Made by a program: the position numbers and the translations under genes
Shown: positions 8,897 to 17,898 of the stretch, piece by piece
Position numbering within the stretch: position 1 is the stretch's first letter
Layout: the number at the start of each line of letters is the position of its first letter
NCBI GenBank assembly: GCA_945870225.1
Contig: CAMBRF010000002.1
Coordinates: forward strand, 62,001 to 126,000
Direction: 5' to 3'
From: PVC group bacterium
GTDB lineage: Bacteria > Verrucomicrobiota > Kiritimatiellia > CAIKKV01 > CAITUY01
Length of the DNA stretch: 64,000 nt
The notes under the pieces: model-generated
The model's database searches: none
Told to the model about the DNA's origin: nothing
Seen by the model: only the letters and a program-made list of their open reading frames with translations

Positions 8897-11800
8897 ATGA
8901 AGAAATTGACAGGAATTGACAAGGTATTGATCATTGGCTCGGGCCCGATCGTCATCGGGCAGGCATGCGAATTCGATTACTCGGGAACCCAGGCGTGCAA
9001 GGCGCTGCGTGCCCTCGGTTACAAAATCGTGTTGGTCAATTCGAACCCGGCCACGATCATGACCGATCCCGGGATGGCTGACGTGACCTACATCGAGCCC
9101 CTGAATGTGGAGGCACTCGAGAAAATCATCGCCAAGGAACGCCCCGATGCACTGCTGCCGAATCTCGGCGGCCAAACCGGTCTTAACCTGTCCTCTGACC
9201 TTGCGAAAAAGGGGATTCTCGACAAATACAATGTCCAGGTCATTGGTGTGAAGCTCGACGCGATCGAGCGGGGCGAGGATCGGACGGCCTTCAAGAATGC
9301 CATGAACGAGCTCGGGATTGAAATGCCTAAGAGCGAGGCGGTCTACACGGTAGAGGATGCCGAGCGGGTGGCGGCCGGTTTGGGTTATCCCGTTGTGATC
9401 CGCCCAGCCTATACCATGGGCGGCACCGGCGGCGGGTTGGTCTACAACCTGGACGAGTTGAGAGTCATTGCACCCCGTGGGATCGCGGCCAGCCTGGTCG
9501 GCCAGATCCTGGTCGAAGAGTCCGTTCTGGGATGGGAGGAACTTGAGCTGGAAGTCGTCCGGGATGATGACAACAAGCTCATCACGGTGTGTTTCATCGA
9601 GAACATTGATGCCATGGGTGTGCATACTGGCGACTCCTATTGCGCAGCCCCGATGTTGACCATCTCCCCGGAAGTCCAGAAGCGGTTACAGGACTATTCC
9701 TACAAGATCGTGGAGTCGATCGGGGTCATCGGTGGCACGAACGTGCAGTTCGCGCACGATCCCAAGACGAGCCGGATTGTGGTCATTGAGATCAATCCCC
9801 GGACCTCGCGATCGTCCGCCCTCGCCTCGAAGGCGACCGGGTTCCCGATCGCGCTGGTGTCCGCAAAGCTGGCGGGCGGCATGACCATGAAGGAGATGGA
9901 CTACTGGCGTGATGGTACGCTGGATCGCTACACGCCGTCGGGCGACTACATCGTCATAAAGTTCTGCCGCTGGGCCTTTGAGAAGTTCAAGGGCGTGCAG
10001 GACAAGCTCGGCACGCAGATGCGCGCCGTGGGCGAGGTGATGAGCATTGGGAAAACCTACAAGGAGTCCTTCCAGAAAGCGATCCGGTCGCTTGAGAACG
10101 GGCGGCATGGTCTTGGGTTTGCGAAGGATTTCAACCGGTTGTCGCTGGATGAACTGATGGTACGCCTGAAGGACGCCACGAGCGAGCGGCAGTTCCTGAT
10201 GTATGAGGCGATACGGAAAGGGGCCGACACGCAGGAACTCTACCGGCGAACCCACATCAAGCCGTATTTCATCGAGCAGATGCGTGAACTCGTGAAATTG
10301 GAGGAGGAGGTTCTGGCGTACAAGGGCAAGATTCTGCCCGACGCGCTGCTGGCCCGGGCGAAGAAGGACGGCTTTGCGGACAGGTACCTGGCGCAGATCC
10401 TCGGGATCCCCGAGAAGGCGATTCGTGAACAGCGGACGAAGGCCGGGATCGTCGAGGGCTGGCATGAGGTTAAGGTCAGCGGCGTGGCCAACGCCGGCTA
10501 CTACTACTCGACCTACAATGCGCCGGATATGTCAACGGCCACGACCAACCCGAAGAAGGTTATGATTCTGGGCGGGGGACCTAACCGGATCGGGCAAGGG
10601 ATCGAGTTCGACTACTGTTGCGTGCATGCCGCCTTCGCCTTGCGCGACCTGGGCTACGAAAGCGTCATGGTCAACTGCAACCCGGAGACGGTCTCGACCG
10701 ACTATGACACCTCAAACAAACTCTACTTTGAGCCGGTGACCGTGGAGGATGTGCTCCAGATCTACGAGAAGGAGAAGCCGGTCGGCGTGATCTGCCAGTT
10801 TGGCGGGCAGACCCCGCTCAACCTGGCCAAGGAGATTGAGGCATCCGGGGTGAAAATCCTGGGGACGACCACGGGGACGATCGATCTAGCCGAGGACCGT
10901 GATATGTTCCGGAAGCTCATGGAGAAGATGAACATCCCTATGGCTGAAAGCGGCATGGCGGTCACCATCGCGGAAGCCCAGCAGATTGCCGCACGAATCA
11001 AGTACCCGTTGATGGTTCGTCCGTCGTTCGTGCTCGGGGGGCGCGGAATGGAGATCGTTTATGATGAGGGGATGCTCACGAGCTACTTTGCCGCGGCTGT
11101 CGGCGTGACACCGGATCGCCCGATCCTGATCGACAAGTACCTCGAGAACGCGCTGGAGGCGGAGGCTGATGCCATTGCCGACGGCACGGATGCGTATGTG
11201 CCCGCCGTGATGGAACACATCGAGGAAGCCGGCATTCACTCAGGCGACTCAGCCTGCGTGATCCCGCCGAGGACGATCCCGCAGAAGCATATTGACACCA
11301 TCAAGGAGTATACGCGTGAGATCGCCAAGACCATGAAGGTGGTCGGACTCCTGAATGTGCAGTTTGCGATCTGTCAGGACAAGGTGTACGTGTTGGAGGC
11401 CAACCCGCGCGCCTCCCGGACGGTACCGATCGTGTCCAAGGTGTGTGGCATGTCGATGGCCCGGATCGCCACCGAGATCATGCTGGGAAAGAAACTGAAG
11501 GACTTCAACCTGAAGGACTGTTCCTTCTCACATTGCGGCGTAAAGGAATCGGTGTTCCCGTTCTCGATGTTCCCCGAGGTGGACCCGGTGCTGGGGCCGG
11601 AAATGAGGTCGACTGGCGAGGTGCTGGGGATGGCGAACTCGTTTGGCATGGCCTTCTATAAGGCTCAGGAAGCAGCTAAGTCGACGCTGCCCACGGCAGG
11701 AACCGTGCTGTTGACGGTATGCGAAAAGGATCGGTCCCCGGCATTGGTAGGCGCGGCCAAGCGGTTTGCACAAATGGGGTTCAATCTCCTGGCGACCAAG

Positions 11801-12103
11801 GGAACGCAGGCGTTCCTGAAGGCGAGCGGAGTGGCGGCGGACCTCGTGTTGAAAGTCCAGGAAGGACGGCCAAGTATTGTGGACGTGGTCACCAACGGGG
11901 GCATTCAGTTGGTCATCAATACGCCTGCCGGAAAGTTGAGCGTGGCGGACGATTCATACATCCGGAAGGCGGCCATAAAGCACAAGATCCCGTACATCAC
12001 GACCGTGGCAGCGGCGGTGGCGGCGGCTGAAGGGATCTCGGCACGACTCAAGGGTGATTATGAGGTGCGATCGCTCCAGAGCTATCACGCCGATATCAAG
12101 TAA
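8897..12103 (+). CDS. carB: Carbamoyl-phosphate synthase large subunit
   Basis: 1068 residues, the usual length. Makes carbamoyl phosphate from bicarbonate, ATP and glutamine-derived ammonia for pyrimidines and arginine. Two homologous halves each begin with a nucleotide-binding segment (VLIIGSGPIVIGQACEFDYS and MILGGGPNRIGQGIEFDYC) and contain ATP-grasp domains. A C-terminal MGS-like allosteric domain covers roughly the last 130 residues. The ATG at 8897 is chosen because AAAGG is 9 nt upstream; TTG 8888 and ATG 8891 are alternatives. carA is not in the window. Confidence 0.97.
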   Translation: MKKLTGIDKVLIIGSGPIVIGQACEFDYSGTQACKALRALGYKIVLVNSNPATIMTDPGMADVTYIEPLNVEALEKIIAKERPDALLPNLGGQTGLNLSSDLAKKGILDKYNVQVIGVKLDAIERGEDRTAFKNAMNELGIEMPKSEAVYTVEDAERVAAGLGYPVVIRPAYTMGGTGGGLVYNLDELRVIAPRGIAASLVGQILVEESVLGWEELELEVVRDDDNKLITVCFIENIDAMGVHTGDSYCAAPMLTISPEVQKRLQDYSYKIVESIGVIGGTNVQFAHDPKTSRIVVIEINPRTSRSSALASKATGFPIALVSAKLAGGMTMKEMDYWRDGTLDRYTPSGDYIVIKFCRWAFEKFKGVQDKLGTQMRAVGEVMSIGKTYKESFQKAIRSLENGRHGLGFAKDFNRLSLDELMVRLKDATSERQFLMYEAIRKGADTQELYRRTHIKPYFIEQMRELVKLEEEVLAYKGKILPDALLARAKKDGFADRYLAQILGIPEKAIREQRTKAGIVEGWHEVKVSGVANAGYYYSTYNAPDMSTATTNPKKVMILGGGPNRIGQGIEFDYCCVHAAFALRDLGYESVMVNCNPETVSTDYDTSNKLYFEPVTVEDVLQIYEKEKPVGVICQFGGQTPLNLAKEIEASGVKILGTTTGTIDLAEDRDMFRKLMEKMNIPMAESGMAVTIAEAQQIAARIKYPLMVRPSFVLGGRGMEIVYDEGMLTSYFAAAVGVTPDRPILIDKYLENALEAEADAIADGTDAYVPAVMEHIEEAGIHSGDSACVIPPRTIPQKHIDTIKEYTREIAKTMKVVGLLNVQFAICQDKVYVLEANPRASRTVPIVSKVCGMSMARIATEIMLGKKLKDFNLKDCSFSHCGVKESVFPFSMFPEVDPVLGPEMRSTGEVLGMANSFGMAFYKAQEAAKSTLPTAGTVLLTVCEKDRSPALVGAAKRFAQMGFNLLATKGTQAFLKASGVAADLVLKVQEGRPSIVDVVTNGGIQLVINTPAGKLSVADDSYIRKAAIKHKIPYITTVAAAVAAAEGISARLKGDYEVRSLQSYHADIK

Positions 12104-12120
12104 GGCAGATTACCCGAATG

Positions 12121-12163
12121 GAACGGCCAGCATACGAGGTGCATGCCAGCCGTTCTTCTTTTT
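12121..12163 (+). terminator. Rho-independent terminator of carB
   Basis: Stem GAACGGC (12121-12127) with GCCGTTC (12149-12155), extended inside by GCAT/ATGC pairing, followed by TTCTTTTT. Confidence 0.85.
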
Positions 12164-12179
12164 GAATTAGGAGATAACC

Positions 12180-12761
12180 ATGGCGTTCACTCTGAAACTT
12201 GGAACTAAGGCACCGGCCTTTACACTACCCGCAACGGATGGCCGCACCTATAGCCTGTCGGACTTCAAACAGGCCAAGGTACTGGTGATCTTCTTCACCT
12301 GCAACCACTGCCCCTTTGTAACCGGGTCCGATGAAATCACCCGCCAGACCGCCGAGCGGTTCGCTCCGCAGGGGGTTCGTTTTGTCGGCATCAATTCGAA
12401 CAGCCGCAACACCTATCCCGAGGATTCGTTCGAGCATATGGTCGAACGGATGAAGCAGCACAAATTCCCTTGGATCTACCTGCATGACGAGAGCCAGGCG
12501 GTGGCTCTGGCCTACGGGGCGCTGCGCACCCCGCACTTCTATGTGTTCGATAGCGACCGGAAACTAGTCTATACGGGACGAGGGGTCGATAATCCCCGCG
12601 ACGCCGGACAAGTGAGGACCAACGATCTTGCCAACGCCCTGGAGGATCATCTGGCCGGCCGGCCCCTGCGCGTCCCCCTGACCAACCCGATTGGCTGCAA
12701 CGTGAAGTGGGATAGCCAGGACGCCCACTGGATGCCGCCGGACGCCTGCGATCTCGTCTGA
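12180..12761 (+). CDS. Thioredoxin-fold (AhpC/TSA-like) protein
   Basis: 193 residues, cytosolic, no signal. The redox motif is CNHCPF near residue 40, embedded in [15 protein letters not shown], typical of the 'thioredoxin family protein' group near peroxiredoxins. The cis-Pro region is [10 protein letters not shown]. The C-terminal NPIGCNVKW segment is also a family hallmark. AGGAGATAACC precedes the ATG directly after the carB terminator. Probably a thiol oxidoreductase or peroxidase; substrate unknown. Confidence 0.88.
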   Translation: MAFTLKLGTKAPAFTLPATDGRTYSLSDFKQAKVLVIFFTCNHCPFVTGSDEITRQTAERFAPQGVRFVGINSNSRNTYPEDSFEHMVERMKQHKFPWIYLHDESQAVALAYGALRTPHFYVFDSDRKLVYTGRGVDNPRDAGQVRTNDLANALEDHLAGRPLRVPLTNPIGCNVKWDSQDAHWMPPDACDLV

Positions 12762-12886
12762 GCCATAAAAAGTCCGAGGGCAAAGTCGGCCCCACAGAAC
12801 GCCAGCACGCAGCCTACGGGATGGCGCGCATGCTGCGTGCCGCAAAAGGCGGAACATTCCCTACCCGCCCGCTTGTCAGTTTCAAG

Positions 12887-12932
12887 TAGGGTTACACCCT
12901 ATTTACAGGCTCAGATCAATGACGTAGCCTCC
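12887..12932 (+). promoter_or_regulatory. TAGGGTTACACCCTA element upstream of the ankyrin gene
   Basis: TAGGGT-TAC-ACCCTA is a perfect palindrome at 12887-12901. The 46 bp from here align without gaps to 26851-26896 with 9 mismatches, sharing the distal block ATGACGTA-CCTCC. Both elements lie 20-50 bp ahead of a gene start on the same strand. Confidence 0.55.
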
Positions 12933-12951
12933 CCTCAAACGCTGGGGACCG

Positions 12952-13689
12952 ATGTCATGGTCCGCAATGCCTGTAACCAAAAAAACGACCGTGAAAACCC
13001 TAACTCCTCCAGAGAACCAAGGTCGCGGAACCGCACTTATCGCTTCCGCCTGCCTCATTCTCTTGAGTTTGATGACCGGCCTCGCAGGTACTGATGAACA
13101 ACTCTGGACGGCTGCCAAAACTGGAGATCTGCCGACGCTGACCTCGCTCGTGAAGTCGAACGGCGGGTTGGTTTCCACCCGCGACGGCTATGGGAAACTG
13201 CCCCTTCATTATGCAGCGGAGGCGGGCAATGTCGAGATCGTGAAATTCCTGCTGGCGCACAAGGCCGACATCACGGGACAGGACAATCGCGGCTGGACAG
13301 CCCTGCATCACGCTGTCAACAACGACCACACCGCCACAGTGGAACTGCTTATCGCGCATGGGGCAAAGATGAATGCGCCTAACGCCATGAACTGGACCCC
13401 CCTCCACCTGGCGGTGTTCAGGAAGAACGAGGCCATCGTCATCGCCCTGATGAAGGCTAAGGCAGACGTGTTTGCGAAAACCAGTAGTGCCCTTACCCCC
13501 TACACCTTGGCGGCTGAAAGCGGCCGAAAGGATATCGCGGAACGTCTTTTCTCCGCCATGGGCACTAAAAGCCTGGAAGCACAGCCGGCCATTCTTGCCG
13601 TTGTCGAGATGAAGCCTGATCCCTCACGGCTGAGTGGCTCCATCCAGCTCAGCCCCGGAAATAGCGCCCAGACTTTGGGCGCTCAGTAA
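12952..13689 (+). CDS. Ankyrin-repeat protein
   Basis: 245 residues. A hydrophobic segment near residues 28-45 (ALIASACLILLSLMTGLAG) looks like a signal sequence or membrane anchor, so the ankyrin domain is probably periplasmic. Four ankyrin units follow, with clear GKLPLHYAAEAGNVEIVKFL and GWTALHHAVNNDH cores, then a weaker fifth. Start is ambiguous between 12952 and 12967; neither has a good ribosome binding site. A protein-protein interaction role is expected. Confidence 0.85.
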   Translation: MSWSAMPVTKKTTVKTLTPPENQGRGTALIASACLILLSLMTGLAGTDEQLWTAAKTGDLPTLTSLVKSNGGLVSTRDGYGKLPLHYAAEAGNVEIVKFLLAHKADITGQDNRGWTALHHAVNNDHTATVELLIAHGAKMNAPNAMNWTPLHLAVFRKNEAIVIALMKAKADVFAKTSSALTPYTLAAESGRKDIAERLFSAMGTKSLEAQPAILAVVEMKPDPSRLSGSIQLSPGNSAQTLGAQ

Positions 13690-13769
13690 AACAACCGGTT
13701 ACAACTTCTGTATCTTGAACACCCCCGTCGCGGAGGTTATCATGGCCTCTCATCCAACTTAAAGGAGTC

Positions 13770-14282
13770 ATGATGACACGTGAAGAGGCGCGATTATGGG
13801 TGGAGCGGTTGGGCCTGCAACCGCATCCGGAAGGCGGATGGTTCAACGAGTGCTACCGGAGCCGGACACGGGTGACCCACGAGGGGCAGGAACGACTGGC
13901 CGCCACCAGTATCTATTTTCTATTGGGCTTCGGCGCCGTCTCGCGGCTGCACCGGCTGAAGTTCGACGAACTGTGGTATTACCACGCAGGCGATCCGCTG
14001 CGCATTGAACTCCTGCATGTCGATGGACGAAGGGAAACCGTGCAGTTGGGTTCCTGCACGGAAGCCGGCGAACGATTGCAGTTGGTCGTCCCGGGCGGCA
14101 CCGTGTTCGGCGCTCAAGCCTCGCAGACGGGCGCCACTCTGGTGGGTTGCATGGTCGCCCCGGCCTTTGAATTTTCCGATTTCGAGATGCCACCCAGGAC
14201 GATATTGCGCCAAGCCTTCCCCCAGCACCACCAGCTGATTGAAGAACTCGGCGCAGAACCCGTCACATCTTCTGGATCTTGA
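13770..14282 (+). CDS. Cupin, DUF985 family
   Basis: 170 residues. LGLQPHPEGGWFNECYRS near the N-terminus, IYFLLGFGAVSRLHRLKFDELWYYHAGDPL in the middle and GCMVAPAFEF near the end are the DUF985 cupin signature. The His and Glu of the beta-barrel (RLH, DELWYYH) could bind metal. AAAGGAG precedes the ATG. It ends in a 20-bp convergent overlap with the 14263 gene. Enzymatic role unknown. Confidence 0.9.
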   Translation: MMTREEARLWVERLGLQPHPEGGWFNECYRSRTRVTHEGQERLAATSIYFLLGFGAVSRLHRLKFDELWYYHAGDPLRIELLHVDGRRETVQLGSCTEAGERLQLVVPGGTVFGAQASQTGATLVGCMVAPAFEFSDFEMPPRTILRQAFPQHHQLIEELGAEPVTSSGS

Positions 14283-14571
14283 ACACCACGGGACGGATGC
14301 CGTCCGTGCAGCAGGCAATGACGGTATTGCGATCCTTCATCCAGCCCATTGACTCGGCAAAATTTCCGCCGGCATCAAATGCGGTCAGGTATTTGCCGAT
14401 ATCATCCCAGGCCCAGGAGCAAAAACCTTCCGGCTGACGCCCTTCCGCAATGAACTCTTTCCCTTCGGTCATCAACGGACAGAGCTTTTCGGCTTCGCCC
14501 TTCATGCAATACTCGCCCGCGAAATCGGGGTTGGACATCTTACGTATCACTGTAATTTTGAATTTGCCCAT
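14263..14571 (-). CDS. TIGR04076 family protein
   Basis: 102 residues. GKFKITVIRKM at the start, the PEGFCSWAWDDIGKYL core, GGNF and the C-terminal CCTDGIRPVVFKI match this family of small cysteine-containing proteins of unknown function. AAAGGAGATAAAAT lies upstream of the ATG. The paired cysteines (CMKGEAEKLC and CC) may bind metal or be redox active. Confidence 0.85.
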   Translation of the reverse strand: MGKFKITVIRKMSNPDFAGEYCMKGEAEKLCPLMTEGKEFIAEGRQPEGFCSWAWDDIGKYLTAFDAGGNFAESMGWMKDRNTVIACCTDGIRPVVFKIQKM

Positions 14572-14731
14572 ATTTTATCTCCTTTAGTGCTGTTTTTTCG
14601 TGTCCGGCAGAATGCTTAAACAAAGCGGCAGGGTCAAGCGACAAACAAATGGCAAGACTCATGCCTGTCGCAAGGCCGCTTGCTAACATATGCTAGCATG
14701 GCGTTCCCCACAGAAAAAACCTGGGTGAAGG

Positions 14732-16030
14732 CTATTGAACGGGAACTATCTCGACCAGATGAGGCTTGATCGTGAGCGCGTTTCTTACGGCGGCATCCAG
14801 CTTGACCATATCAACCGTGCGCTTCGCTATGGCGCGAGGGCGCTGTGATTCGATTTCGGCCAAGATGCTGGCCTGGCCCTCGACAAAATCTGGAAGTTTA
14901 AAGATGACCAGCATGATGCCCCTGAAAATCCGGTCGTGATAGAAGGTGTTCTTCTCCTGGACGGCCGCCACAACCAACTTCACCTGGTCGGCAACCGGCC
15001 CGATCGCCAGAGCGGGCTGCGCCAGATTGACACCTGCAGCAAGAGCAGCGGCTTCATATTCAGCGATTTTCTTTCCGCCCAGTCGCACCTCATACCGGCC
15101 GGGGTTCAGGCTGGTGACTTTCACCCGATACTGGTTCATCTCTTCGAGAATGGGTGTCCATTTGAGAATGGAGCTGGCCTGCTCCGGAAAAAACGGCAGG
15201 GCGGCATCGAGGCGGTTGAAGGCGATTCCGCCGTTCGCTCCCTTGACTAGACCGGTGATCTGGCATTGTTCGGCTTTGACCAACGCGAGCTTCGCCGCAT
15301 CAATCTCAGCTCCAGACACCAACAGGGGGAAATTCAGGGCCTTGAGAATGGCTGAAGCCATGACCGCCTGCCCGGGAGGGCCGGGATGAACCGCATCCCC
15401 GCCCATCACGATATTGCCTGGATTTTCCAAACGTGCCTTGTTCATGACATCAAGGTACGGATGAAACTGGTCGACAAACACACCCGCATTCTTTTCCGAA
15501 ATGGCCTTCACGCCTTCTGCGTATTTCTCCAGGGTCGTGGCATAACCCTCAAGGGCCGGGCCGGCCTCCCTCTTCTCAACCGGCTGGGGAGTCACCCAGG
15601 CTACGCGGATGCGGTTACTGCGGGCTTGATCGGCGATCCCCTGCAGCCCGGCCATGTACGTCTTGAACGTTTGCTCTTCAAACGCACGGTAATTCCCATC
15701 GTTCATGCCGAAGTCAACGGTCATGGCCGTGGGATTGAAGGGCAGGACATCGCGAGTGAACCGGAGGTTTCCGCCGGGCGAACGATCGCCGCTGATGCCT
15801 GCGTTGCGAAAGGTAATGTTCCAGGCAGGAAACCGGGTAACGATCCAGGTTTCGAGATAATTGCTATAGAGGTGCTGCTCGGTGATGCTGTCGCCCATCA
15901 CCACAACCCTGTCGCCGTTTTTGAAGAAAAACTCGGAATCGGCGGCGGGTTTCTCCGCGCCGAACGCGAGGCAAGTGCTGGCGGCCAGAATGAAGGACAG
16001 GGAACCCGTTTTGAGGAAGTGTGGTGTCAT
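14732..16030 (-). CDS. Secreted SGNH/GDSL-type hydrolase
   Basis: 432 residues with a signal peptide (TGSLSFILAASTCLAFGAE). SGNH blocks: nucleophile in VVMGDSITEQ (block I), NAGISGDRS (block II), FGMNDGN (block III) and the acid/base DAVHPGPPGQ (block V). Members act as esterases on acetylated glycans or lipids. ATG 16030 is chosen for its CAGGAGCAATCGCG ribosome binding site and the signal peptide; a longer frame reaches 16096. Sits 82 bp downstream of the HAD gene, probably the same transcript. Confidence 0.9.
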   Translation of the reverse strand: MTPHFLKTGSLSFILAASTCLAFGAEKPAADSEFFFKNGDRVVVMGDSITEQHLYSNYLETWIVTRFPAWNITFRNAGISGDRSPGGNLRFTRDVLPFNPTAMTVDFGMNDGNYRAFEEQTFKTYMAGLQGIADQARSNRIRVAWVTPQPVEKREAGPALEGYATTLEKYAEGVKAISEKNAGVFVDQFHPYLDVMNKARLENPGNIVMGGDAVHPGPPGQAVMASAILKALNFPLLVSGAEIDAAKLALVKAEQCQITGLVKGANGGIAFNRLDAALPFFPEQASSILKWTPILEEMNQYRVKVTSLNPGRYEVRLGGKKIAEYEAAALAAGVNLAQPALAIGPVADQVKLVVAAVQEKNTFYHDRIFRGIMLVIFKLPDFVEGQASILAEIESQRPRAIAKRTVDMVKLDAAVRNALTIKPHLVEIVPVQ

Positions 16031-16111
16031 CGCGATTGCTCCTGGTACGTTATTTGAGTGCGAGAATTTACCATAACCGCCCGATTTGTCTGCCAATAAT
16101 GCGGCAGGGGC

Positions 16112-16768
16112 TCAGTCGAGGGTAATGCCGTAGCGGGTGGGGCTGAAGTCGGCCAGATCGGTTAAGATCTCGGCGGCCGTGCTGACATCCTGGGCGGCAT
16201 GACCATGGAGTCTCAGGGCAATACAAGGCATGCCCGCCGCCTTGGCCGCCCCCACCCCGGCGGCGGAATCCTCAAACACCATACACTCCGCCGGTTCGAC
16301 GCCGAAACGCCTGGCCGCCAGAAGGAAACAAAGCGGGTCCGGCTTGCCGCGCGGATAGTCCTCGCTACCAAGATAGAACTTCAATTTCCCCGTTACTCCC
16401 ATTATGGCGATGGCCTCGGCTATCTGCCGCCGTGTGGAGCCAGACACAATGGCCACCGGGTAACGCTGCGCCAGCCGCTCCAGGAGGCGGATGGAACTGG
16501 GAATGCGGATATCCGTGGTCCCGCGCAGAGCCCGATAATGCTTCAGGGATTCGAGTTCGAGCGCACCATCGTCCTCCCGGAGCGAGGGGTAATCCTTCCG
16601 CAGGCGCCCGGCAATATCGCTCCAGGCCCGCCCGAACACCAATTCATAGGTATACGCTTCCGTGATCGGAAGGTTGCGGGACTCGATTACGCGCTGCAGG
16701 GATTTGCACCAGAGCACCTCGGAGTCAATTAACGTCCCATCCAAATCAAAAATAAAGGCCTTGATCAT
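16112..16768 (-). CDS. HAD hydrolase, beta-phosphoglucomutase-like
   Basis: 218 residues. Motif I FDLDGTLIDSE, motif II IVSGST, motif III lysine in GSEDYPRGKPDP and motif IV VFEDSAAGVGAAKAAGM identify a subfamily I HAD phosphatase or phosphoglucomutase-like protein with a four-helix cap. Likely acts on a sugar phosphate or phosphoglycolate-like substrate. Overlaps the upstream SGNH gene by 4 bp (ATGA), so it belongs to the lon-GH3-SGNH operon. Confidence 0.92.
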   Translation of the reverse strand: MIKAFIFDLDGTLIDSEVLWCKSLQRVIESRNLPITEAYTYELVFGRAWSDIAGRLRKDYPSLREDDGALELESLKHYRALRGTTDIRIPSSIRLLERLAQRYPVAIVSGSTRRQIAEAIAIMGVTGKLKFYLGSEDYPRGKPDPLCFLLAARRFGVEPAECMVFEDSAAGVGAAKAAGMPCIALRLHGHAAQDVSTAAEILTDLADFSPTRYGITLD

Positions 16769-17898
16769 GGTGTGCGATTCCTTGCTTCGGCCCCGTTCAA
16801 GGCCTGGCCGACAATGGGCGTCAGATATTCAGCGATCTGGGTATGCCCCTTCAGGCTCGGATGACTATCGTTAGGCGCATCCACTTTCCAATCGTGGTTG
16901 TCGACAAAGACGCACTTCTTATCCGTCGCTACGGCACGGACAAGCTCAAACTTTCCCGGAGCATAAGGTTTAAGGGGCGGAAACAAGAAGATCGCAGCCC
17001 GGGGGTTGGCCTTCCTGACCTTGTCGATAAGGGTCTTGTAGCTCTCCACAAAGTGGGCCGGGGCAACGCTGCCATCGTTATGCCCCGCCTCAATGATGAC
17101 GGCGTCAAAGGCTGGATCCTGCTGTGCATATCCCTGAAAAATGAAGGGGTAGTTGTCGAAGGCGGGCGGAATATCGGAAAAGCCCTTCCCGATGGCGGCC
17201 CCGCCGAAACACTGAAACCAGACATCGGCCCGGAGCCGCGCCCCCAATTGATTGCCAAAATTGAGGCGTCCATTGGCGAATTTGGGATAGTTCGCCCAAG
17301 CGGTTCCTCCCAGCATGAGCAAGCCTTCGCCAATGCTGTCGCCAATCACCAGCAGTCTTTTGGAGTTGCCGCTCGGATAGGCCGAGAGCCGTCCGTTCGC
17401 CGCCAGTTGCACGCTTCGGAGCCCCACGCCCTGCCGACAGGTCCACCGCCGCACATTCAGCGGAACCGCCACCCCTTCCACCCATACAATAAGGGAATGT
17501 TCACCGGGTTCCAGATTGGACAGAAGAAGCTCTTCCTCAAGGGGGATCCGCACCGGCGGCTTGCCATCGATCACATAGGATATTTCCGGACGAAGGGCGG
17601 CGACATCCACGGTAAAAGGCATGAAAACCAACTTCACGCTGCTGCCGGTGAACTTAAAACGGAAACTCCCCCCGCTCGCAATGGTGAGTTTGGCCGGGGC
17701 ATCATTGGAGGAAATGTCCGCCCATCGTCCAATGAACGTAATGGGGGAAAGGGAGGTCTTCTGGTTGCTAACGCGGTTCATGGTGATCCCCTTGGGGCTT
17801 TGAGCCTGCAGCCGTCCTGGAGACAAACTGAGAACCAGAGCAGAGACAAACAGGATCACGCAGGCGGCTGATTGAAGCTTGTTGGATAGGGTACTCAT
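16765..17898 (-). CDS. Secreted SGNH/GDSL hydrolase with N-terminal beta domain
   Basis: 377 residues with a signal peptide ending near residue 33 (LSLSPGRLQAQS). An N-terminal carbohydrate-esterase-2-like beta domain (residues about 50-150) precedes the SGNH domain: LLVIGDSIGEG, EAGHNDGS and SHPSLKGHTQIA hold the catalytic Ser, Asn and Asp/His blocks. This architecture resembles glycan deacetylases. Four-bp overlaps on both sides with GH3 and HAD genes show tight coupling in a glycan-processing operon. Confidence 0.88.
   Translation of the reverse strand: MSTLSNKLQSAACVILFVSALVLSLSPGRLQAQSPKGITMNRVSNQKTSLSPITFIGRWADISSNDAPAKLTIASGGSFRFKFTGSSVKLVFMPFTVDVAALRPEISYVIDGKPPVRIPLEEELLLSNLEPGEHSLIVWVEGVAVPLNVRRWTCRQGVGLRSVQLAANGRLSAYPSGNSKRLLVIGDSIGEGLLMLGGTAWANYPKFANGRLNFGNQLGARLRADVWFQCFGGAAIGKGFSDIPPAFDNYPFIFQGYAQQDPAFDAVIIEAGHNDGSVAPAHFVESYKTLIDKVRKANPRAAIFLFPPLKPYAPGKFELVRAVATDKKCVFVDNHDWKVDAPNDSHPSLKGHTQIAEYLTPIVGQALNGAEARNRTP

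Noticed and set aside
8456-9625. 389-codon minus-strand frame across the DUF1846 and carB genes
   Set aside because: It spans two well-supported plus-strand genes and has no recognisable domain.
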